64,000 nt of DNA from Betaproteobacteria bacterium (lineage in GTDB: Bacteria; Pseudomonadota; Gammaproteobacteria; Burkholderiales; SG8-39), in contig JACPYS010000014.1 in NCBI GenBank assembly GCA_016195915.1, positions 88,096-152,095 of the forward strand. The letters run 5' to 3'. Below are positions 57,922 through 64,000 of the stretch, in pieces. Within the stretch, counting starts at the first letter, position 1. Each line of letters opens with the position of its first letter. The translations under genes and the position numbers were made by a program. The notes under the pieces are model-generated. The model searched no databases, was not told the origin of the DNA, and was given only the letters and a program-made list of their open reading frames with translations.

Positions 57922-59490
57922 CTATTTGACTGTGACCCAGCGCAGGTAATTGAAGTTGTCGGCGAGCTGGACCAGCTCGATGTTGCGCTTCATGCCCCAG
58001 GCGAGCGCCTGCTGATGCAACGGCAGGTGGCCGACTTCGTCCTGGTGGATTTTCATCGCATCGGCGATCATGCCCTGGCGTTTCCTCAGGTCGGTCTCCG
58101 AGGCGATCGCCCTGGTCAGTTCGTCGACCTTCTGATTGGAGTAGCTGCCCAGGTTGAACTGCCCCTGGCCGCCCTCGCCCGGCGCGGACATCAGCGAGAA
58201 CAGCGGGTTGTGCGCGTCGTACGCGTTAGGGGTCCATCCCAGCATATAGAACGAGGTATCGCGGCGCAGAACCTTGGCAAAATAGGTGGCCTTCGATTCC
58301 GCGCTGAGATTCGCCTTGATTCCGATCCGCGCGAGCATCGCGGCGACCGCCTGGCAGATTTCCGAATCGTTCACGTAGCGGTCATTCGGGCACATGAAGC
58401 CGATCTCGAAGCCCGCGGGATAACCGGCTTCGGCCAGCAGCTTTTTCGCGGCCTCGGGATCGTAGGGCAGTCGCTTGTTGAGATCGGCGGCAAAGCCATT
58501 CACGCCCGGTGCAATCATCAAGGCGGTCGGCGTCGCCGCGCCGCGCATGATGCGGGTCTTGATGGCCTCGATGTCGATCGCCTGATAGAAGGCCTTTCTC
58601 ACGCGCAGGTCCTTGAACGGGTTCTTGCCCTTTACGCTGGAAAACAGAAGTTCGTCGCGTTTCTGGTCCATGCCGAGGAAGATCGTGCGCAACTCGGGCC
58701 CCTGCAGCACTTTCAGGTTCGGGTTGGCCTGCATGCGCAGAACGTCCTGCAACGGCACCGGCTGCATCATGTCGATCTCGCCGGAAATGAGCGCGGCGAC
58801 GCGTGTCGCATCGTTGCCGATTGGCGTGAAAATCACTTCGGTGAGATTGTGCTCGGCTTTGCCCCACCAATTCGGGTTCGGCACAAGCACCGTGCGCACC
58901 CCCGCCTGGCGCGATTTGAGCATGAACGGGCCGGTGCCGTTGGTGTTGCCGCTGGCGTGGTTCTCGATCCCTTTGCGCACGTCGCTGGGCCGGATCGAAT
59001 TGTTCTTCTCGCACCAACTCTTCGACATGATGCGCCACAGGCCGATCGATTCCGCAAGGATGGGGAACGGCGAGCGCGTAATGATGTCGATCGTATGGTC
59101 GTCGATCTTGCGTATCTCCCGGACTTCCGCGACGTGGCTCTTCACATCGGAGCCTTCGCCGCGGACGCGCTCGAGGGAAAACAGCACGTCGTCTGCGGTA
59201 AACGGCGTGCCGTCGTGAAACTTCACGTTCTTGCGGAGATTGAAACGCCATACGGTGGGTGCGGTCTGCTTCCAGTCGGTGGCGAGTTCGGGCGTCAACT
59301 CGAGCTTCTTTCCGCGGCCGGTCAGCGACTCGTAGATGTTCCCATTGAAATTGTGCAGGAAGCTTTCATTGAAAAAGTACGGATCCATCGACACCACGTC
59401 GCCCTGGTCGGCGAACTTGAAGGTCTTGGCCTGTGCCGTGCCGGCGGCAAGTGCAACCAGGGCGACGACGCAGCAACGCAGGAAAATCAT
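57922..59490 (-). CDS. dppA: Peptide ABC transporter substrate-binding protein (DppA/SBP_bac_5)
   Basis: 522 aa from ATG 59490, preceded by GGGAGGAA; signal peptide MIFLRCCVVALVALAAGTAQA. SBP_bac_5 features VWRFNLRKNVKFHDGTPFTADDV, and the C-terminal half (NLGSYSNQKVDELT). Periplasmic peptide or amino-acyl conjugate receptor. Confidence 0.9.
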   Translation of the reverse strand: MIFLRCCVVALVALAAGTAQAKTFKFADQGDVVSMDPYFFNESFLHNFNGNIYESLTGRGKKLELTPELATDWKQTAPTVWRFNLRKNVKFHDGTPFTADDVLFSLERVRGEGSDVKSHVAEVREIRKIDDHTIDIITRSPFPILAESIGLWRIMSKSWCEKNNSIRPSDVRKGIENHASGNTNGTGPFMLKSRQAGVRTVLVPNPNWWGKAEHNLTEVIFTPIGNDATRVAALISGEIDMMQPVPLQDVLRMQANPNLKVLQGPELRTIFLGMDQKRDELLFSSVKGKNPFKDLRVRKAFYQAIDIEAIKTRIMRGAATPTALMIAPGVNGFAADLNKRLPYDPEAAKKLLAEAGYPAGFEIGFMCPNDRYVNDSEICQAVAAMLARIGIKANLSAESKATYFAKVLRRDTSFYMLGWTPNAYDAHNPLFSLMSAPGEGGQGQFNLGSYSNQKVDELTRAIASETDLRKRQGMIADAMKIHQDEVGHLPLHQQALAWGMKRNIELVQLADNFNYLRWVTVK

Positions 59491-59513
59491 GATTCCTCCC
59501 TTGATTGAAACGG

Positions 59514-60698
59514 TCATTCGAGCGGCAACGCCTCCTCGACCAGCGCCGCGAGGAAGCCGGCGCCCATCGGGATCACGTCGTCATTGAAGTCGAAGCCCGG
59601 ATTGTGCAGGAAACAGCCGTTCGGGCCGCCTCCCTGTCCGAGAAACACGTAGGCCCCCGGGCGGGCGAGCAGCATGTAGGAGAAATCCTCGCCGCCCATC
59701 GTCGGGTCCGCATCGCGCACCACGTTGGCGACGCCGAAGATGCGCTCACCGACCTTCGCCGCGAACTCGGCTTCGCGCTCGGTGTTGACCGTTGCAGGGT
59801 AGCCGCGACGGTAGTCGACCGTAGCGATGCATTCGAGGGCGCCCGCGACCTGCGTGGCGATCTCCGTTACCCGTTTTTCGGCGAGCACGCGCGTTTCTGC
59901 GCGAAACGTGCGCACGGTCCCCACCAGCTTCACTGCATCCGGGATCACGTTGAAGGCGCCGACCTGCGAAGTCTGCATCGAACAGATGCTTACCACCACC
60001 GAATCGAGCGCGCTCACGTTGCGGCTGGCGATGGTTTGCAACGCGGTGATCACCTGCGCCGTCGCCACCACCGGATCGAGCGCGAGCTGCGGCATCGCGC
60101 CGTGGCCGCCCTTGCCGCGGATCTCGATCTGGATCTCGTCGGTCGCCGCCATCACCGGTCCCGCGCGCACCGCCATCTGTCCGGGCGGCAGGCCGGGCCA
60201 GTTGTGCACCGCGTAGACCTCGTCAGCCGGAAATCGCTCGAACAGCCACTCGCGCACCATCACTTCGCCGCCTCAGCCGCCATCTTCGGCCGGCTGAAAG
60301 ATCAGGAACGCTGTGCCATCGAAATTGCGTGTTTCCTGCAGGTAGCGCCCCGCCGCGAGCAGCATGGTGGTGTGGCCGTCGTGGCCGCAGGCGTGCATCC
60401 GTCCGGAGTGCTGCGATTTGTGGGCAAAACTGTTCTGCTCGTGCATCGGCAGGCAGTCCATGTCCGCGCGCAGTCCGATCGCGCGGCCGCTCGAACCCTT
60501 GCGGCCCTTCACCACGCCAACCACCCCGGTCCTGGCGAGTCCGCGATGCATTTCGATCCCCCAGCCGGTGAGCTTGTCCGCGACGATCTGGGCGGTGCGC
60601 GCCTCATCGAACGCAAGTTCCGGATGCGCGTGTATGTCACGGCGGAGGGCGATGAATTCCTGGTGGTGCCTGCGAACGCCTTCTACAGGATCGCTCAT
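59514..60698 (-). pseudogene. M20-family amidohydrolase (hippurate hydrolase-like) interrupted by in-frame TGA
   Basis: One frame of about 394 codons with a single in-frame TGA at 60273-60275. N-terminal part: RRDIHAHPELAFDE, GLRADMDCLPM, HACGHDGHTTMLL and IFQPAEDGG. C-terminal part: HNWPGLPPGQMAVRAGP and PTMGGEDFSYML. The TGA lies in the Gly-rich PAEDGG-x-GGEVMV loop where relatives have Gly, so GGA-to-TGA is the simplest change. The enzyme would deacylate imported N-acyl amino acids or peptides. All metal ligands are intact. Either a nonsense mutation or a base error. It sits inside the dpp operon between dppB and dppA. Confidence 0.85.
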
Positions 60699-60709
60699 CT
60701 ATCCTCCTG

Positions 60710-61693
60710 CTAGTTTGCTGCAACTGCCCGGTCGATGCGCAAACGGGGGTCTACCGCATAGTAGAGCAGGTCGACCACCAGGTTGATCGTAACGAAAAAC
60801 AGGGCGATGAGGCAAAGGTAGGCCGCCATCACCGGGACGTCGGCGAAGGTTACCGCCTGGATGAACAGCAGCCCCATTCCCGGCCACTGAAAAACGGTTT
60901 CGGTGATGATCGCGAAGGCGATGATTGCGCCGAGCTGCAGGCCGGTGACCGTGATGACGGGCACCAGGGTGTTCTTGAGCGCATGCCCGAAATGCACCGT
61001 GCGGTCGCTGAGGCCGCGCGCGCGTGCGAACTTGATGTAGTCCGTCCTGAGAACTTCGAGCATTTCCGAGCGCACCAGCCGTTGGATCAGCGTCATCTGA
61101 AACAACCCGAGCGTGATGGAGGGAAGAATCAGCGCCTTGAGCCCGGAAAGGGTGAAAAATCCGCTCGTCCACCACCCGAAATCGACAGTGTCTCCGCGGC
61201 CGAAGGAAGGGAGCCAGCCAAGGACCACCGCGAACACCAGGATCAGCAGAATCCCGATGAGGAACGTCGGCAGGGATACGCCGATCAGCGATACGGCCAG
61301 GAAAATGTGGGAGAGCCACGAGTTGCGCCTGAGCGCGGTGTACACGCCCAGCGGGATGCCGATTCCGAGCGCAAATACGGCTGCCACGAACGACAGCTCG
61401 AGCGTCGCGGGCAGCCGCTCGGTGATGAGCGTGCTCACCGGGCGGATCTGCCGCAGCGACAGGCCGAATTCTCCCTGCGCCGCTCGGGCGACGAAGGAAG
61501 CGTATTGGACGTAGAACGGCTGGTCCAGTCCCAGCATTCGGGTTACGCGCACTCGATCCTCCGGCGTCGCGTCCTGGCCGAGCATGAACACCACAGGATC
61601 GCCGACGAAGCGAAACAGCGAGAAGGCGATCAGCCCCACCACCAGCATCACCACAACGGCTTGCGCCAGACGACGAAGGACGAAGGCGAGCAT
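60710..61693 (-). CDS. dppB: Peptide ABC transporter permease (DppB-like)
   Basis: 327 aa from ATG 61693 (MLAFVLRRLAQAVVVMLVV), the normal DppB start; the longer start at 61735 is less likely. BPD_transp_1 with RARGLSDRTVHFGHALKNTLVPVIT (EAA loop). First gene of dppB-(M20)-dppA-dppC-dppD-dppF. Confidence 0.9.
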   Translation of the reverse strand: MLAFVLRRLAQAVVVMLVVGLIAFSLFRFVGDPVVFMLGQDATPEDRVRVTRMLGLDQPFYVQYASFVARAAQGEFGLSLRQIRPVSTLITERLPATLELSFVAAVFALGIGIPLGVYTALRRNSWLSHIFLAVSLIGVSLPTFLIGILLILVFAVVLGWLPSFGRGDTVDFGWWTSGFFTLSGLKALILPSITLGLFQMTLIQRLVRSEMLEVLRTDYIKFARARGLSDRTVHFGHALKNTLVPVITVTGLQLGAIIAFAIITETVFQWPGMGLLFIQAVTFADVPVMAAYLCLIALFFVTINLVVDLLYYAVDPRLRIDRAVAAN

Positions 61694-61787
61694 CGATCGA
61701 AAGGGGAAAGCGGCGGAACCTGCCGCGACGGACAATCTTGACCAGTTTGCCCGGACCCGTCAAACCGTCGCGGATTAGAATGCGCCG

Positions 61788-62861
61788 GTGCCCGATTTCG
61801 CCCGCCAAATCGTCCTCTGGCAGCGCCGTTTCGGGCGCCACGACCTTCCATGGCAGGGCACCCGCGACCCTTACCTCATCTGGGTCTCCGAGGTGATGCT
61901 GCAGCAGACCCAGGTCGTTGCGGCGATTTTCTACTACGAGCGGTTCATGGCGCGCTTTCCGTCGGTCGCGGCGCTTGCGGCGGCCGAGGAGGACGAGGTG
62001 CTCCGGCTGTGGAGCGGCCTTGGCTACTACGCGCGCGGCCGCAATCTGTTGCGTGCGGCGATAAGGATTCAGACGCAGCATCGCGGGCGATTCCCGCGCG
62101 AGCCGGAAGCGCTGACCGAACTCCCCGGCATCGGCCGGTCGACCGCCGGGGCGATCGCGGTGTTTTCGTTCGGCGCCAGGGCGGCGATTCTCGACGGCAA
62201 CGTGAAACGCGTACTTGCGCGCTGCTTTGGTATCGAAGGGTATCCCGGTGTGGCGATGGTCGAGCGGCGGCTATGGTCGCTCGCGGAATCGCTGCTGCCC
62301 GCGCGGGGCGTGGAGCGCTATACGCAGGGATTGATGGATCTGGGCGCGACCGTCTGCACGCGCAATCGGCCGGACTGCGAGCGTTGCCCGGTGGCTGAAC
62401 TCTGCGTCGCGCGGCGTAGCGGAAGAGTGAATGAGCTTCCACAGGCGCGGCTTCGCAAGGCTGTGCCGCGGCGGCGCGTTACCTGGATCGTTCTACGGCA
62501 TCGCGGTCAGGTTCTGCTCGAACGCAGGCCGAGCGCGGGACTTTGGGGCGGCTTGTGGACGTTTCCGGAACTAGCGAGGGGAGATACGAAGGAGTATTGC
62601 AGGCGCGAATTCGGCTGCACGCTTTCTCACACGCGGCGCCTTGCTCCGATCGAACATGGTTTCACCCATTTCAAGCTGACGATCAGTCCACTGCTGTGCG
62701 ATGTCGCACGCGCTTCACCGCGCGCCGAGCAGTCCGGCCGCATCTGGATTTCCATCGAGGACGCGGCGCACGCAGCGGTACCGACGCCAGTAAGAAAGTT
62801 GTTGCGCAATCTCGTCGTTCCCGCGGATCTCGTCGTCCCCGCGAAGGCGGGGACCCAGTAG
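61788..62861 (+). CDS. mutY: A/G-specific adenine glycosylase MutY
   Basis: 357 aa (GTG start). HhH-GPD glycosylase: VMLQQTQVVAAIFYYERFM, HhH LPGIGRSTAGAIAVF with the catalytic Asp in ILDGNVKRVLARCF, and the 4Fe-4S ligands CTRNRPDCERCPVAELC (about 187-203). C-terminal Nudix-like 8-oxoG recognition domain. It removes A opposite 8-oxoG. The last residues (LVVPADLVVPAKAGTQ) come from a repetitive palindrome. Divergent from dppB. Confidence 0.93.
   Translation: MPDFARQIVLWQRRFGRHDLPWQGTRDPYLIWVSEVMLQQTQVVAAIFYYERFMARFPSVAALAAAEEDEVLRLWSGLGYYARGRNLLRAAIRIQTQHRGRFPREPEALTELPGIGRSTAGAIAVFSFGARAAILDGNVKRVLARCFGIEGYPGVAMVERRLWSLAESLLPARGVERYTQGLMDLGATVCTRNRPDCERCPVAELCVARRSGRVNELPQARLRKAVPRRRVTWIVLRHRGQVLLERRPSAGLWGGLWTFPELARGDTKEYCRREFGCTLSHTRRLAPIEHGFTHFKLTISPLLCDVARASPRAEQSGRIWISIEDAAHAAVPTPVRKLLRNLVVPADLVVPAKAGTQ
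62835..62854. repeat. REP-like palindrome inside the mutY 3' end
   Basis: Perfect 8-bp stem (62835-62842 with 62847-62854) and a GAAG loop, the common GTCCCCGCGAAGGCGGGGAC-type repetitive extragenic palindrome of proteobacteria. It supplies the final codons and stop of mutY. Confidence 0.75.
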
Positions 62862-62928
62862 TTGATCGTCTACAGGTTGTCCCTGAGGTTTCGCCAAGGA
62901 TTCCCGGCCGACCCAATACGATGAAGCG

Positions 62929-63282
62929 CTATGCAGCCCTCTTGCCCTGCGCGTGCCGCTCGGTAAGTAGGTACAGCACATACTGGTTCAGACTCACGCC
63001 CTGGGATTTCGCGGCCTTCGCCATTTCCGCGTGCAGGCGTTTCGGCACCCGCATTAGGAACTTGCCGCTGTAAGCCATTTCGTCCATGGGCTTTGAAGCC
63101 GCCGGAATCGCGCGCTTCATGCTCTTGGCGGCCTTGATCCAGGCGGCGATGGCATCATGTGCCTCCCGGATCGCGGTGGCTTCGGTCTTGCCCCAGACGT
63201 TGCAGCCGGGAAGGTCGGGAACGACGGCGATGTAGCCCTCGTCCTCGTCGTTCCAGAAAACCTCAATCGGATACTTCGTCAT
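62929..63282 (-). CDS. hicB: HicB-family antitoxin
   Basis: 117 aa from ATG 63282 (GGAGAGCAAG). Partial RNase H-like HicB fold with VVPDLPGCNVWG and AHDAIAAWIKAAK (about 12-55), then a C-terminal RHH/Arc-type DNA-binding domain (SGKFLMRVPKRLHAEMAKAAK, SLNQYVLYLL). Start overlaps the end of the hicA frame by 20 bp. Confidence 0.87.
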   Translation of the reverse strand: MTKYPIEVFWNDEDEGYIAVVPDLPGCNVWGKTEATAIREAHDAIAAWIKAAKSMKRAIPAASKPMDEMAYSGKFLMRVPKRLHAEMAKAAKSQGVSLNQYVLYLLTERHAQGKRAA

Positions 63283-63519
63283 CTTGCTCTCCATACTGGT
63301 CAATCATCCGGATCAGTTGCCGCGCTTGGTAGAGCGGAATATATCCGCCGCGATTCTGGAAGTTGAGTAGATCGGGCTCACCCGGCCGGCCGAATGCGCG
63401 GTGTGAGCCTTGTCCGCCACTGTGGTGAAGCCCGGTCGCTGCGCGACTTTGCGGGCGTCCTCAAAGCGCACGGCCTTGGGGTTCGCCCGGATCGCGGCCA
63501 GCAGTTTCTCTCGTCTCAA
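63263..63519 (-). pseudogene. hicA: HicA-family toxin with frameshift
   Basis: 5' half in one frame: REKLLAAIRANPKAVRFEDARKVAQ and GF. After about 63422 the frame changes and continues with HSGGQGSHRAFGRPGEP and LLNFQNRGGYIPLYQARQLI, which hold the catalytic His (GSH) and the HicA C-terminus, ending at 63263. Inserting one base after GF (GGC TTC AC-) restores a continuous ~85-residue toxin. TTG 63519 is the likely start. Broken, or a sequencing error. Confidence 0.8.
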
Positions 63520-63859
63520 CCACCACGGCAAGTTCGTATTGGGGGGCAGGACAAAGGCGTCTACTGCACGATCGATGGAAAAATCCAGGTGGCGCCGTAT
63601 CGTATTGAGGGTAAGCCTCTGCGTCACGTCAGCGTTCTCAAGGCGTGAACCTGCGCACGTTGCAAGATTGCAAGCAGCAACGCACGCAAGCCACTGGCCC
63701 GCCAGGGCGCTGCTCAAGATCGTTGCTTCAAACCCGAAGGCGATTGAGGCGTTGCACGGGTAAAGCCCGCCGATCCCCGGCCGAGCCAAGCGATATGCTG
63801 GAAAACCATTTCAGGCTTGGCTTTCCGGGAGGTGTCCGCGCGCCGCGCGCGGGAGAAAA
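63520..63859. other. Region without recognised gene before the IS end
   Basis: 340 bp between hicA and the insertion sequence. Open frames here (for example plus-strand 63394-63648) show no recognisable motif and are not annotated. May contain decayed sequence. Confidence 0.4.
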
Positions 63860-64000
63860 TGATCTGGCCCCCGAAAAACGGACACCACGAGGTTTGCTAT
63901 TCTGACCTTGTGGAGGACGTATGAAGAAATCTGGACCGGATCGGAAATACACGCAGGAATTTCGGTTGGCGGCAGTCAAGCAGGTGATCGACGGTGGTCG
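63860..64000 (+). mobile_element. Left end of an IS3-family insertion sequence (runs off window)
   Basis: Terminal inverted-repeat-like TGATCTGGCCCCCGAAAAAC at 63860, followed by a short leader and the transposase OrfA start. The right end is outside the window. Confidence 0.7.
63921..64000 (+). CDS. IS3-family transposase OrfA, N-terminus only
   Basis: 26 complete codons in the window: MKKSGPDRKYTQEFRLAAVKQ then VIDGG, the HTH_Tnp_1 opening of IS3-family OrfA. TGGAGGAC ribosome site upstream. Truncated by the window edge. Confidence 0.8.
   Translation, partial: MKKSGPDRKYTQEFRLAAVKQVIDGG

Noticed and set aside
60273..60275. Selenocysteine codon in the M20 gene
   Set aside because: The position is a conserved Gly in the family, and no selenoprotein is known among these hydrolases; nonsense or error is simpler.
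63394..63648. Plus-strand 84-residue frame opposite hicA
   Set aside because: No motif and it overlaps the recognisable HicA coding sequence.

Overview
The window is GC-rich DNA packed with genes, apparently from a betaproteobacterial (Burkholderiales-like) chromosome. The lineage call is inference. It rests on a Bug/TctC-type solute receptor, the yebC-ruvCAB and ybgC-tolQRAB-pal-cpoB blocks, a second extended IF-1 gene, and the order spoT-rpoZ-gmk-yicC / kinase-phosphatase-rph-rdgB-hemW. Most genes are ordinary core genome, closely spaced. Several convergent pairs overlap at their 3' ends: livF/livM, ruvB/response regulator, degQ/spoT, hemW/trmB and asmA/dppF.

Layout. 1-9.5 kb: a branched-chain-amino-acid-type ABC importer split into two convergent arms, with two acyl-CoA synthetases and a succinate-semialdehyde-type dehydrogenase. 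This looks like uptake and CoA activation of an organic acid. 9.6-15.6 kb: a Tat-exported molybdenum hydroxylase with its 2Fe-2S subunit, an atypical SDR, an EamA transporter and a HerA-like ATPase. 15.6-18.5 kb: yebC-ruvC-ruvA-ruvB. 18.4-24.1 kb: an accessory block with a single-domain response regulator, a NarL-type regulator, a CHASE/PAS histidine kinase, a protein ending in six near-identical 14-residue Trp-Cys repeats, and an MFS transporter. 24.3-31.2 kb: ybgC-tolQRAB-pal-cpoB-queC, a YeeE-type sulfur transporter and tRNA-Lys.

31.2-34.6 kb: a 3.3-kb island in the 3' end of tRNA-Lys. It is flanked by a 40-bp direct repeat (39/40 identical), carries a decayed integrase, and holds an AT-richer three-gene cargo operon (a TIGR04255-like protein and two unknowns). 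34.6-36.6 kb is decayed: a DoxX gene, a SnoaL-like gene truncated by an IS256-type remnant, and a frameshifted Sel1-repeat gene. 36.7-50.7 kb is core genome: infA2, degQ, spoT, rpoZ, gmk, yicC, a Ser/Thr kinase with PP2C phosphatase, rph, rdgB, hemW, trmB, thiG-osmC-thiS, a TauE-type permease and a Bug receptor. 50.8-52.1 kb: an unknown small gene, a ParE-type toxin-antitoxin pair and tRNA-Gly(CCC). 52.1-62.9 kb: a 5'-nucleotidase, AsmA, a complete Dpp-type peptide importer with an embedded M20 amidohydrolase interrupted by an in-frame TGA, and mutY. 62.9-64 kb: hicB with a frameshifted hicA, then the left end of an IS3-family element running off the window.

The best candidates for something undescribed are the Trp-Cys repeat protein (21913-22605), with an 11-bp motif shared around its neighbouring signalling genes, and the three-gene cargo of the tRNA-Lys island (32226-34385).
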